Source: RPQJ01 sp963762315
GTDB taxonomy: Bacteria > Pseudomonadota > Gammaproteobacteria > Steroidobacterales > Steroidobacteraceae
Length of the DNA stretch: 64,000 nt
NCBI GenBank assembly: GCA_963762315.1
Contig: CAVXKO010000003.1
Span: 496,001 to 560,000 of the forward strand
Reading direction: 5' to 3'
Part shown: positions 34,751 to 44,470 of the stretch, in pieces
Numbering within the stretch: position 1 is the stretch's first letter
Layout: each line of letters begins with the position of its first letter
The notes under the pieces: generated by a model
Databases searched by the model: none
Told to the model about the DNA's origin: nothing
What the model saw: the letters and a program-made list of their open reading frames with translations, nothing else
Program-made: the position numbers and the translations under genes

Positions 34751-35526
34751 CGCACCCACCCGATCTCGCGCGCTGTGACCGGGCCCACGCGCATCTGCTC
34801 CAGGCTGTCCGGCATCACCGCCTCGCGCGGCGACACCGCCACGCGGCCCGCCATCAGTTCACCCATCACCTGAGGATACCGGGGTTCCTGGTCCGGGTCG
34901 CCAAGCCCGGCCGGCGCCTGGGGCTGTCCGGTCGCGCGGTCGTACTTGTCCGTCGCACCGAGTGTGTGCAGCAGTTCGTGCGCCAGCACCACTTGGTTGC
35001 GATCCCCCGATTCGGCCCCGACGTACAGGTGCGTGACGGCCATGAGCCCTTTGCTGAGCCCGAGCGAATCGGGGACCGCCGTGCCGCCGGTATCCGGGTG
35101 GTAGACGGCGAACACCTGGATGTCCGGAGGCGGCAGCGGATCGTCCGCCGCAACCCGCCATGCCCAGTAGCGCATGCGCAGGCTCCACCAGCCGATACCG
35201 AGCGGGCCGCCCGCAACCGGCGGTGCCGGCGGTAGTCCGGACACGGCGTACGACACGCGGATGCGAAACGGCGGATCGACGTCGATGCCGTACTCCTGCG
35301 CCTGCTCCGCGAAGAACGCTTCGGTCGCCGCAAAGTCCGATGCGTCGAGCCCCGCAAGATCGCTGCGCGCGACGCCCTCGGCGGGAATGGCATACACCGT
35401 CACGCGCAGCGGGGCGTCCCAGTCGGTGCTGCGAGCGCGATCGAGCCATGCGCCGAGCGCGACGAACACGAGCACCGCGAGCAGCAGCGCGAGCCGCAGG
35501 TAGCCGAGGAACGAGCGTCGTGCCAT
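34747..35526 (-). CDS. Membrane-anchored putative zinc metalloprotease (metzincin-like motif)
   Basis: This encodes 259 residues. One N-terminal membrane segment lies at about residues 6-26 (FLGYLRLALLLAVLVFVALG), and the rest is predicted periplasmic. Near residue 180 the segment VLAHELLHTLGATDKYD contains HExxHxxGxxD, the zinc site of metzincin-like peptidases with Asp as third ligand. A Met-containing turn may be QVMGELMAG, 30 residues later. The stop overlaps the btuD start, which implies co-translation with a cobalamin-type ABC ATPase. I do not know a named family; the substrate is unknown. Confidence 0.7.
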   Translation of the reverse strand: MARRSFLGYLRLALLLAVLVFVALGAWLDRARSTDWDAPLRVTVYAIPAEGVARSDLAGLDASDFAATEAFFAEQAQEYGIDVDPPFRIRVSYAVSGLPPAPPVAGGPLGIGWWSLRMRYWAWRVAADDPLPPPDIQVFAVYHPDTGGTAVPDSLGLSKGLMAVTHLYVGAESGDRNQVVLAHELLHTLGATDKYDRATGQPQAPAGLGDPDQEPRYPQVMGELMAGRVAVSPREAVMPDSLEQMRVGPVTAREIGWVR

Positions 35527-35560
35527 CGCCGCGGGCCCTAGGCCGTTGCGGTGCGCGCGA

Positions 35561-36205
35561 TCACGGATACAGGCGCGTCGATTCCCACGCGCCGGGCTTG
35601 AAGTCGTGCGGCCCGGCAGCATCGAGCCTGCGATTCCAGCGCGCTCGATCGTGAACGCGGAACGACCCTTCGATCCACATCTCCACGGTGTCGGGCCACA
35701 GGCGGTAGCCGCCCCAATGCGGGGGCCGCGGCACGTGCGTGCCGTGGCGCGCCGTCTCGACCGCCACGCGCTTCAGCAGCGTCGTGCGCGAATCGAGCGG
35801 CTGGCTCTGCAGGCTGGCCCAGGCGCCGAGGCGGCTGTCGAGCGCGCGCGTGGCGAAGTATTCGTCGCTTTCCGCATCCGGCGAACGCAGGATCGGCCCC
35901 TCGAGGCGCACCTGCTTGCTGAGTGCGTCCCAATGGAACACCGCGGCGGCGCGCGGATTCGCGGCCAGCTCGCCGCCCTTGCGGCTGTCGTAGTTGGTGA
36001 AGAACACGACGTAGCCCGGCTCGACGATCATCCGCTTGCACAGGACGACGCGGGCGGACGGCCGGCCAGCGGGCGTGGCGGTGGCCACGACCATCGCATC
36101 GGGGTTCGGCTGCACCTTGCGGGTGCGTGCGTCGACGAACCACTCGTGCACGAGCGGCATCGGGTCTTCGGGCAGGGTCGAGGGCAGGGAGCCTGAACGC
36201 AGCAT
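35561..36205 (-). CDS. pdxH: Pyridoxamine 5'-phosphate oxidase
   Basis: This FMN enzyme oxidises pyridoxine or pyridoxamine phosphate to PLP. The 214-residue protein has the FMN-binding ARVVLCKRMIVEPGYVVFFT and NYDSRKGGELAANPRAAAVF, followed by SDEYFATRALDSRLGAWASL and WGGYRLWPDTVEMW. Its C-terminal RLYP fits the family RLxP end. The ATG at 36205 gives normal length; no strong ribosome site is seen. It diverges from tyrA across 135 bp. Confidence 0.93.
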   Translation of the reverse strand: MLRSGSLPSTLPEDPMPLVHEWFVDARTRKVQPNPDAMVVATATPAGRPSARVVLCKRMIVEPGYVVFFTNYDSRKGGELAANPRAAAVFHWDALSKQVRLEGPILRSPDAESDEYFATRALDSRLGAWASLQSQPLDSRTTLLKRVAVETARHGTHVPRPPHWGGYRLWPDTVEMWIEGSFRVHDRARWNRRLDAAGPHDFKPGAWESTRLYP

Positions 36206-36340
36206 CTCGGGCGTCGCTCGTGGAAGAGATCGTGCCGGGATTATGCCCGAGCGTGACCCGCGCATCGCCTGCGGCCTCACCGCTTGCGGCACCCGGAGGG
36301 GACCGGTAAAAGGGAAGCGACTTCCGCTGCCGCATATTGC

Positions 36341-37453
36341 ATGAAATCCCTCGAAGAACTCCGCGCCCGCCTCGACGTCCTCGACCGCGAACTCCTCCGG
36401 CTCGTCGCAGAACGCCAGTCCATCAGTACCGAGGTCGCGGCCGTGAAGCGCGCGACCGGCCAGTCCACGCGCGACTTCGGGCGCGAGCGCGAGGTGCTCC
36501 TCAAGGCGCGGCACGATGCCGAAGCCCTCGGCGTGCCGCCGTCGGTCGCCGAATCCATCCTGCAGCTCCTGATCCGCAGCTCGCTCACGACGCAGGAACA
36601 GGCGCGTGTGGCGGCCCAGGGCAAGGGCTCGGGCCGCCGGGCGCTCGTCATCGGCGGCGCCGGCAAGATGGGGCGCTGGACCGCGGATTTTCTCGCTTCG
36701 CAGGGATTCGCGGTCACGATCGCCGACCCGGCCGGAGCGCCGCCCGGCTACGACCACGTGGCGGACTGGGCGCAGACCGACGTGGGGCACGACCTGATCG
36801 TGGTGGCGACCCCGCTCAAGATCGCGAACGAAGTCCTGAAGTCGCTCGCCGCGCGGCGGCCGCCGGGCATCGTGTTCGACATCGGATCGTTGAAGACGCC
36901 GCTGCGCGAAGGGCTCGATGCGCTGCGCGCCGCGGGATGCAGGGCGACGTCGGTGCACCCGATGTTCGGCCCCGATACGGAACTGCTGTCGGGGCGCCAC
37001 GTCATCTTCATCGACCTCGGCAATGCGCAGGCGCTCGAGGAAGCGCGGGACCTCTTCGCATCGACCATGGCCAACCAGGTCGTCATGAGCCTCGACGAGC
37101 ACGATCGCCTGATCGCGTTCGTGCTCGGCCTGTCGCATGCGCTCAACATCGCGTTCTTCACCGCGCTGGCCGAGAGCGGCGAGGCCGCGCCGCGGCTCGC
37201 GCGCATCTCGAGCACGACGTTCGATGCCCAGCTCGACGTGGCGACACGCGTGGCGGCCGAGAACCCGGACCTCTATTACGAGATCCAGAGCTTGAACGCC
37301 TACGGCGAGGAGCCGTTGCTGGCGCTGCGCGGCGCAGTCGAGCGGATCTTCCGGGCCGTGCACGAGCGCGATGCGGCGAGCTTCGTCGCGATGATGCGCC
37401 AGGGCGCGGACTACCTGCGCGTCCGGCAGGCCGCGCGCGAGCAGGCCGGCTGA
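36341..37453 (+). CDS. tyrA: Bifunctional chorismate mutase/prephenate dehydrogenase
   Basis: This is a T-protein-type enzyme that makes 4-hydroxyphenylpyruvate for tyrosine. Residues 1-85 are an AroQ chorismate mutase (LEELRARLDVLDRELLRLVA, then AVKRATGQSTRDFGRER). From about residue 103 follows a Rossmann domain (RALVIGGAGKMGRWTADFL) with VATPLKIANEVLKSL and the catalytic-region VHPMFGPDTELLSGRHV. The total of 370 residues matches E. coli TyrA, where this fusion is typical; many gammaproteobacteria lack it. The frame is intact, unlike most of the following 4 kb. Confidence 0.93.
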   Translation: MKSLEELRARLDVLDRELLRLVAERQSISTEVAAVKRATGQSTRDFGREREVLLKARHDAEALGVPPSVAESILQLLIRSSLTTQEQARVAAQGKGSGRRALVIGGAGKMGRWTADFLASQGFAVTIADPAGAPPGYDHVADWAQTDVGHDLIVVATPLKIANEVLKSLAARRPPGIVFDIGSLKTPLREGLDALRAAGCRATSVHPMFGPDTELLSGRHVIFIDLGNAQALEEARDLFASTMANQVVMSLDEHDRLIAFVLGLSHALNIAFFTALAESGEAAPRLARISSTTFDAQLDVATRVAAENPDLYYEIQSLNAYGEEPLLALRGAVERIFRAVHERDAASFVAMMRQGADYLRVRQAAREQAG

Positions 37454-37479
37454 ACGGGGTCTCGAATCGCGGAGGGGGC

Positions 37480-38552
37480 ATGGACACGGTCGACGTGGAG
37501 CGCCTGCTGGCCTGGACGCGCGAGTTGCTGGTCGTGCAGTCGCTGCCGAATTCGTCGAGCGGGCAGCGCAGGCCGCGGGAATCGCCGACGAAGACATCGT
37601 CGTGTGCGCTGGTGCTCGCCGATCCCGGCCACGAATTGCGTCAGCTGACGTTCGGCCAGGCGGGTCGCGCCCCCGGCGGGCCCGCGCCGGTCTTCGTCGA
37701 CAGTCTCGTCAGCGTCGCCCCGCAGTGCGCGGCGCTGCACGCTCCCTGGAGCGGCGAGTACCGCGCGGCGGACCACGCGCTGCTGCTGCCGGACGGCAAG
37801 GGTGTCGCGGCAGCTCCTGTTGCTGCCGTTGTCAGCGCGGCGCCAGTCTTGTTCGGCGTCTACTGCGTGGGCGGACGCGCGGCGCCGCCCGGCGTTCGCG
37901 GGACTGGCAACGCACTGGACCACGCACGTCGCGAGCGTGATGGCGGCCACGCTCGAGCGGCTCTTCGATCGCGCGCGCCTGTTGCGCTCCGGCATGACCG
38001 ACCCGCTCACCGGCTGGAATTCGCGCCGCTACCTGCACGCGCGCCTGTGCGAGGAGATTGCGCGGTGCCGTCGCCAGGAGATCCAGCGACCTGCCTGCTC
38101 GTCGATGTCGATCGCCTGCGCCGCATCAACGAGCGCCTGGGCCAGCCGGCGGGCGACCGCGTGCTGCGCGAACTCGGCGCGCGACATCGAGGCGCAGGTG
38201 CGCTCGAGCGACACCTTCGCGCATCTCGGCGGCGACCAGTTCGCCGTGCTGCTGCCGGGTGCCACGGCCGCCCAGGCGGTGCCGCTCGCCGAGCGGATCC
38301 TGTGCGGCCGTGCGCGCTGCGCCCGTCGAAGTCTGCGCCCGGCGTCGCGATGAAAAGATCGCGTCTCCATCGGCATTGCGAGCGCCCGACCGGGCGTCGC
38401 CGACGATCGCAAGGCGGCGGCCGACCAGTGGCTGGCCGATGCGGAGGTGGCGCTGCATCGGCGCGAAGCGCCGCGGCGGCGACGGCTATGAGATCAGTTC
38501 CGCTGGCGGGACATCAGCACCAGGAAAATCGGCACTCCCACCACCGCCGTGA
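37480..38552 (+). pseudogene. GGDEF-domain protein broken by many frameshifts
   Basis: The start is an ATG at 37480 with a GGAGGGGG site. Family-like pieces appear in shifting frames: EFVERAAQAAGIADEDIVV (near 37550), LVLADPGHELRQLTFGQAG, MTDPLTGWNSRRYLHARL (near 37995), CLLVDVDRLRRINERLGQPA (near 38095), HLGGDQFAVLLPGATAA (near 38225), RVSIGIASARPGVADDRK (near 38360) and RRGGDGYEIS (near 38470). The active-site motif reads GGDQF. Roughly ten single-base shifts are needed to join them. The intact gene would be a diguanylate-cyclase-like protein of about 340 residues. Errors in the sequence are more likely than decay, because neighbouring housekeeping genes are also shifted. The 3' end is approximate. 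Confidence 0.6.
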
Positions 38553-39538
38553 GCGCGCCGACCGGCAGTTGACGGGGCGCGAGCAGCACGCGCGAGCCGA
38601 GATCCGCCGCCATCAGCAGGATGCCGCCAAGCAGCGCGGAGCCCGGCAGCACCATGCGGTTGTCCGAGCCGAGCGCCAGCCGCACGAGGTGCGGCGTCAC
38701 GAGGCCGACGAAGCCGATGCTGCCGGCCGCGCTGACCGCGCATCCCGTGAGCAGCGAACTCAGCACGAACACCGCGATGCGCATGCGCCTGACGTCGAGC
38801 CCGAGCGTCGCCGCCTGCGTCTCGCCGCGCGCGAGCACGTTGAGATGACGGCCGAGCGCAACCGACGCGAGGGTCGCGACCAGCAGCAGCCGCGCCAGCC
38901 ATTGCCAGCGCTCGGCGCGCGAGAGGTCGCCGAGCAGCCAGAACACCATGCCGCGCAGCCGCGAGTCGTCGCAGAGCGCCAGCAGCAGGCTCACGACCGA
39001 GCCGGCGCCGGCGGCGACGACCACGCCCGTCAGCAGCAGCCGCGTCGGGCGTCCAGCCGCCGTGCCCCTGCGCGAGCGCGAAGACCAGCAGGCAGGCGCC
39101 AGCGCGCCGAGCGCCGCCATGCCGTCCACGCCGGCGGCCGGCAGGCCGATCATGATGGCGAGCAGCGCGGCGACCGAGGCGCCGCCCGAGACGCCGAGCA
39201 CGTACGGGTCGGCGAGCGGATTGCGCAACAGGACCTGCAGCAGCGCGCCGGCCAGCGCGAGCAGCCCGCCGACGCTCAGGGCCTGCATCGCCCGCGGCAG
39301 GCGCAACTCGAGCACCACGTCGCGCGCCAGCGACGGCGGGCCCGGCCACAGCGCGTGCCAGAGCATCGCCGAGCGCGATGGGCGTGCTGCCGAGCGCCAG
39401 CGACAGCGCCAGGACCACGGCAGCGACGGCCGCAGCAGGAGGGCGAAGGCGGGAAAGGCTGGAATTCGGTGCATGGGTCGCTCGGGTTGCGGCAAGGGTA
39501 GGGTGGCCACGGGCCGGCCACAAGCCGCATTCGCGCAA
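38494..39538 (-). CDS. btuC: Cobalamin/metal-chelate ABC transporter permease BtuC-like (frameshifted)
   Basis: This FecCD/BtuC-type permease has about ten membrane helices. Clear family segments are LSVGGLLALAGALLQVLLRN, PLADPYVLGVSGGASVAAL, GSIGFVGLVTPHLVRLALGS and GVPIFLVLMSRQRN. The N-terminal helix (AAAVAAVVLALSLALG) and the segment LLVFALAQGHGGWTP lie in a second frame, so at least three single-base shifts occur near 39375 and between about 39055 and 39115. It probably pairs with the ATPase at 33965 and with BtuF at 25701. The exact start is uncertain. Confidence 0.75.
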
Positions 39539-39601
39539 GGTTCCGTGGACCAGCCCCCTCCCGATGTGAAAAAATCAGCCGGCACCGGAGCTTACGGGGG
39601 C

Positions 39602-40229
39602 ATGACCGACTACATCGACAGCCAGGGATTTCGCGCCAACGTCGGCATCGTCCTGATGCGAGAGCGTGGGCGAGGTATTCCTCGGCGGCCGCCGGGACGG
39701 TCGCGGCTGGCAATTTCCGCAGGGCGGCGTGCGCCGCAACGAGATGCCGGAGGAAGCGCTCTACCGGGAATTGCGCGAGGAAGTCGGCCTCGAGCGCAAC
39801 GACGTCGAGCTGGTCGCGAGCACCGGCCACTGGCTGCGCTATCGGTTGCCGCGGCAGTACGTGCGGCGGCGGTCGAGCCCGCTCTGCATCGGGCAGAAGC
39901 AGCGCTGGTTCCTGCTGCGGATGCTCGGCGACGACAGCCGGCTGCGCTTCGATACGACGGCGGAGCCCGAATTCGACGACTGGCGCTGGGTCGACTACTG
40001 GTCGCCCGTGCGCGAGGTGATCTATTTCAAGCGCGCGGTCTATGCGCGCGCGCTGCAGGAGCTGGCGGAGCAGGCGTTCTCCGGCGGCCCGCCACCGCGG
40101 CCCGAGTGGTGGTCCGACGACATGCTGCGCTCGCGCGAACCCTCGCCGCGCCGGGCCCTTGCCCGTTCCGTGGCGCCGCGCGAGCCCGCGCTCGCCCCGA
40201 CGCCCGAAGTGAAGGCGACGGACTCGTGA
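39602..40229 (+). CDS. rppH: RNA pyrophosphohydrolase RppH (frameshifted)
   Basis: This Nudix enzyme removes pyrophosphate from mRNA 5' ends and starts decay. The N-terminus FRANVGIVLMRE is read from the ATG at 39602. One extra base near 39661-39668 moves the rest into another frame, where GEVFLGGRRDGRGWQFPQGG, the Nudix box (EALYRELREEVGLE) and CIGQKQRWFLLRML follow. Corrected length is about 208 residues. The stop overlaps the next gene's GTG start. The gene is normally important for growth, so a sequence error is the likeliest cause. Confidence 0.85.
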
Positions 40230-40974
40230 CGGGGCTTGCGTCCCGCCTGCCCGGTGGCGGGTCTGCAACCACGTGGTTCGCTGCGGTGGTGGCCGCGGCA
40301 ATCGTGGCGTTCGTCGGATGGTTTGCCTACCAGCAAGGCCAGCTGTCGGCGGGGCGAGATCCAGCCGCCGATGCGCGCGAACGCCAGCTGCTGTCCGACA
40401 AGGCGCTGCGGCTCGAGGGCGAGAACAGGCGGCTCAATGCCAGGGTCGCGGAACTGGAGATGGCACGCCGGCTCGATCGCGACGCCTACGGCCAGGTCGA
40501 GACGACGCTCGGCGACCTGCAGTCGCAGCTCGCGCGCCAGACCGACGACCTCGCGTTCTATCGCAGCATCGTCTCTCCGGCCGACGGCATCCAGGGCCTG
40601 CGCATCCAGCGTTTCGACGTCGAGCAGGGCGCGAAGCCGCGCGAGTACGTGCTGAAGCTCACGCTCGTGCAGGCGATGCGCCACGAGAGCGTCATCTCCG
40701 GCCTCGTGCAGATCGAAGTGCATGGCATGCAGGGCAGACAAGCCCAGGCACTATTCCGTGGGCGACCTGACCGGCAAGCCGGGCGCGCGCCTGCCGTTCT
40801 CGCTGCGGTATTTCCAGACCGTCGAGCAGGCCGTACGTCCTGCCGGAGGGGTTCGAGGCCTTCGAAACGCAGATCACCGTCAGTTCCGGCAAGCTCCGCT
40901 TCCCGATGGAGCGGTCTTTCCCGTGGAAAGTGGGCGGCGAGCCCATGCTTGGAGCCCTGCCCGCCGAGGGCTAG
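40226..40974 (+). CDS. Membrane-anchored coiled-coil protein, DUF6776-type (frameshifted)
   Basis: The GTG start at 40226 overlaps the rppH stop. A single membrane helix (TTWFAAVVAAAIVAFVGWFA) is followed by a coiled coil (LRLEGENRRLNARVAELEMA) and a beta-rich domain (YRSIVSPADGIQGLRIQRFD). One extra base near 40735 and another near 40832 are needed to continue through GDLTGKPGARLPFSLRYFQT and LPEGFEAFETQITVSSGKL to the TAG at 40972-40974. Proteins of this kind lie beside erpA in many gammaproteobacteria. Function is not established. Confidence 0.7.
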
Positions 40975-41018
40975 AATCGGCGTCCCAGCCCGCACGCCCG
41001 ATGATGGAGTCACTGCCG

Positions 41019-41385
41019 ATGAACACCGCGATCGCTGTCCCGGAAACCGCCGAGTCGGACGTGCTCGTGTTCACCGACGCGGCTGCACTCAAGGTGAGCG
41101 AGCTGATCAAGGAAGAAGGCAACGCCAACCTCAAGCTGCGGGTCTTCGTCTCGGGCGGCGGCTGCTCGGGATTCCAGTACGGCTTCACCTTCGACGAGAA
41201 CGAGGAAGAGGGCGACACCTGCGTCGAGAAGCACGGCGTGCGGCTGCTGATCGACCCGATGAGCTTCCAGTACCTCGTCCGGCGCCGAGATCGACTACAA
41301 GGAAGACCTCGAAGGCGCCCAGTTCGTGATCCGCAACCCGAACGCCACGACCACCTGCGGCTGCGGCTCGTCCTTCTCCGTCTGA
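41019..41385 (+). CDS. erpA: Iron-sulphur cluster insertion protein ErpA (one frameshift)
   Basis: This A-type carrier delivers iron-sulphur clusters to target enzymes. The protein contains LKLRVFVSGGGCSGFQYGFT with the first Cys ligand. After FQYLV one extra C near 41280 breaks the frame; the other frame then continues EIDYKEDLEGAQFVIRNPNA and ends TTCGCGSSFSV with the second and third Cys. Corrected length is about 122 residues. ErpA is essential in E. coli, so I take the shift as a sequence error. An ATG at 41001 is an alternative start. Confidence 0.88.
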
Positions 41386-41392
41386 TACTGCG

Positions 41393-42899
41393 GTGGCCCG
41401 CGCGCCGGCGAAGCTTCCCGATGTCCTCGCTGCGGTGGACCTCGGGTCGAACAGCTTTCACATGGTCGTTGCGCGCTACGACCACGGCCAGCTCGTCATC
41501 GTGGACCGCCTGCGCGAATCGGTGCGGCTCGGCGCCGGGCTCGACGAGCAGGGCCGCCTGAACCGCGACGCCGTCGTCCGCGCCCTGCAGTGCCTCGAAC
41601 GCTTCGGCCAGCGCCTGCGCGACATGCGCGCCGAAAGCGTGCGCGTCGTCGGGACCAACACGCTGCGCAAGGCGAGGCGCAAGGGCGCCTTTCTCGAACG
41701 CGCGCGTGAGGCGCTCGGCCATCCCGATCGAGATCATCTCGGGCGTCGAAGAAGCGCGCCTCATCTACCTCGGCGTCGCGCACACGACGCCGCAGGAAAG
41801 CGGGCAGCGGCTCGTCGTGGACATCGGCGGCGGCAGCACCGAGCTGATCATCGGCGAGGGCCTCGCGGCAAAGCGCCTCGAGAGCCTGTACATGGGCTGC
41901 GTGAGCTTCAGCGCCGAGTACTTCGGCGACGGCGACATCACCGAGAAACGCATGAAGAAGGCGCGCACCGCGGCGCAGCTCGAGCTGGCGCCCATCGTCT
42001 CGCGTTTTCGCAAGGCGGAGTGGGAGGCCGCTTTCGGTGCGTCCGGCACGTTGCGGGCGGTCAGTGACGTGCTGCAGGCCCGCCACGGATCGGGCGGCAC
42101 GATCGACCGCGACGGGCTCGCATGGATGCAGCAGGAATGCCTGCGCGCCGGCTCGACCGGCAAGCTGCGGCTCGAGGGGCTGGCGGCGGACCGACAGGAC
42201 ATCCTGCCCGGCGGACTCGCGATCCTCGTCGAGGTGTTCGACATGCTCGGCGTCGAGAGCATGCGTGTGGCGGACGGCGCCTTGCGTGAAGGCCTGCTGT
42301 ACGACCTCCTCGGCCGCCTTACCGACGAGGACGCGCGCTCACGCAGCGTGCGCGCGATGGCGGCGCGCTTCCACGTCGAGACCGCGCACGCGGAACGCGT
42401 CGAGGCCACCGCGCTCGCCTTCCTGCGCGCGGTGCGCGAGGACTGGAAGCTCGACGATCCGCTCGCCGAGCAGATCCTGGCCTGGGCCGCGCGGCTGCAC
42501 GAAATCGGACTCGACATCTCGCACTCGCACCACAACCGGCACGGCGCCTACCTGCTGCAGAACGCCGACATGCCGGGCTTCCCGCGTGAAGAGCAGCAGC
42601 TGCTCGCGGCGCTGGTCGGGGCGCACCGGCGCAAGCTCAATCTCGAGAGCCTCGAGGATCTGATGCCGCCGTGGCACCTGAAGGCGGAATACCTGATCGT
42701 GCTGCTGAGGCTCGCCGTGCTGCTGCATCGGGACCGTGGGCCGCGGGCGCTGCCGGAAATCGACGTCCGCGTGAAGGGGCGCAGCATCGATCTCGAGTTT
42801 CGGAAGGGCTGGCTCGACGGCCACCCGCTCACGGTCGCCGACCTCGAGCAGGAAGTCGCCTACCTGCAGGCAGTCGGGTTCAAGTTGCGCGTGAACTGA
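41393..42899 (+). CDS. ppx: Exopolyphosphatase Ppx/GppA (one frameshift)
   Basis: This ASKHA-fold enzyme hydrolyses polyphosphate or pppGpp. The GTG at 41393 begins a protein with AAVDLGSNSFHMVVARYD. The frame shifts at about 41721, where cat-ccc-gat should read cat-ccg-atc, and then continues IEIISGVEEARLIYLGVAH and LVVDIGGGSTELIIGEG. A C-terminal HD-like helical part (LHEIGLDISHSHHNRHGAYL) is complete. Corrected length is about 502 residues, which fits Ppx. ppx lies seven bases after erpA. Confidence 0.88.
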
Positions 42900-42926
42900 C
42901 CGCGGCAGCGGGCCGCCGCCGGCGAC

Positions 42927-44270
42927 TCAGCGGCTCGCGACCTGCGTGACCGGCGGCGTGCCGCTCGTCAGGTCGAGCTTCGCGAGTGCCGTCGACGCCT
43001 GGTCGTGGAACTCGGCCAGGTAGCGCGACGGAATCTCCGTGCGCGGCATCGGGATCGTCGCCGGGTTCTTGTGCACGCCGTTCACGCGGTACTCGTAGTG
43101 CAGGTGCGGTCCGGTCGCGGCGCCCGTCATGCCGACGTATGCCACGACGTCGCCCTGGCTCACGTGGCGGCCGACGCGGATCCCCTTGCCGAACCGCGAC
43201 AGGTGGCCGTACACGGTGCTGATGCCCTTGCCGTGATCGATGATCACGACGTTGCCGTAGCCGCCCTTGCGGCCGGCGAACGCGACACGACCCTCGCCCG
43301 CGGCCCACACGCGCGTGCCCGTCGGCGCGGCGTAGTCGACGCCCTTGTGCGCGCGCACGATGCCGAGGATCGGGTGGAGGCGGTGCATGTTGAAGCCGGA
43401 GCTGATGCGCGTGAAGTCGAGCGGCGCGCGCAGGAAGGCCTTGCGCATGCCCTTGCCTTCGGGCGTGAAATAGCCCCTGACCTCGCCGTCCTGCGACTCG
43501 AACCACACGGCGCGATGCGTCTTGCCCTGGTTCGTGAAATCGGCGGCGAGCACCTTGCCGTCGCTCACGTAGTGGCCGTCCTGGAACTTCTGCTCGTACA
43601 GGACGCTGAATTCGTCGCCGTCGCGGATGTCGAGCGCGAAGTCGATGTCCCAGCCGAACATCTGGTTCGCGAGCGTCATGATCGTCTCGGCGGAGATGCC
43701 CGCCTTCTGGCCCGCCTCGAACAGCGAGGAATCGATGCGCGCGCGGCGCCCGACCATTTCCGTCTCGAGCGGGTTCTCGATGTAGTTGACCGCGTAGCCG
43801 TCCTCGGAACGGGCGATCGACAGCGTGAGCGTGTCGCTGATCTGGCGGTTGAGCGACAGCAGGGCGCCGTCGAGATGCGTCACCGTGATGATGTCGCCGG
43901 GGCGCACGACGTCGAGCGCCTTGCGCACTTCCGGGCGCGAACGCAGTTCGGCGAGCGCGGCCATGTCGACGCCGACCGAGCGGAAGATGCGGTCGAGCGT
44001 GTCGTTGCGCTGCACCGTCACTTCGACGCTGTCGGGATCGTCGATCGCCGGGGCGGCGGCCACGGGCGCAGCAGTCGTCGCGACGATCGCGCTGAGGTCG
44101 AGCGGCTGGGGGGCCGCGTCGGCAGGTTGGCGGGCGAGCAGCGTGGCGGCCACGGCGGCGGCCAGCAGCGGCAGGCCCATGCCGGCGACGAGCCAGCGGC
44201 GGCGAAAAGAGGCATCGGCCGGCGCAGCCTGGGCTGCGGGGCGGGATTCGATCGATTTCAAACTGAACAC
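42927..44270 (-). CDS. mepM: M23 family peptidoglycan endopeptidase
   Basis: This encodes about 447 residues. An N-terminal membrane segment (WLVAGMGLPLLAAAVAATLL) is followed by an OapA/LysM-like region (VQRNDTLDRIFRSVGVDM, then VRPGDIITVTHLDG). The C-terminal LytM domain has zinc ligands in HKGVDYAAPTGTRV near residue 307 and HLHYEYRVNG near 388. It should cut peptidoglycan cross-links in the periplasm, like MepM. The GTG at 44270 is my preferred start; a TTG at 44261 is possible. It diverges from tyrS, as in Pseudomonas. Confidence 0.9.
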   Translation of the reverse strand: MFSLKSIESRPAAQAAPADASFRRRWLVAGMGLPLLAAAVAATLLARQPADAAPQPLDLSAIVATTAAPVAAAPAIDDPDSVEVTVQRNDTLDRIFRSVGVDMAALAELRSRPEVRKALDVVRPGDIITVTHLDGALLSLNRQISDTLTLSIARSEDGYAVNYIENPLETEMVGRRARIDSSLFEAGQKAGISAETIMTLANQMFGWDIDFALDIRDGDEFSVLYEQKFQDGHYVSDGKVLAADFTNQGKTHRAVWFESQDGEVRGYFTPEGKGMRKAFLRAPLDFTRISSGFNMHRLHPILGIVRAHKGVDYAAPTGTRVWAAGEGRVAFAGRKGGYGNVVIIDHGKGISTVYGHLSRFGKGIRVGRHVSQGDVVAYVGMTGAATGPHLHYEYRVNGVHKNPATIPMPRTEIPSRYLAEFHDQASTALAKLDLTSGTPPVTQVASR

Positions 44271-44296
44271 CCCACAAAAGTTCGCGCGTAACTTAG

Positions 44297-44327
44297 TTGC
44301 AACAATGCGACACGTCAACTGTAAAAT
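44297..44327 (+). promoter_or_regulatory. Possible promoter for tyrS
   Basis: A TTGCAA at 44297-44302 is followed after 17 bp by TGTAAAAT at 44320-44327, an AT-rich island in otherwise GC-rich DNA. It lies 143 bp before the tyrS start, in the divergent gap with mepM. Confidence 0.35.
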
Positions 44328-44470
44328 CGACGGATTTCTCAATTCATACAGGCGCTTGCGCACTTCCCGAAGGAATCGTGACTTGCCTCGCAAGACCGGG
44401 CCGATTGCCTGGCCCGGTCCCAACCCCTACAGTCCCGCGCCTCCCTACGCGAAGCTGGACACCGCCGACG

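Noticed and set aside
41270..41290. Programmed frameshift in erpA
   Set aside because: No slippery heptamer or stimulating structure is evident, and neighbouring genes show similar indels, so an error is simpler.
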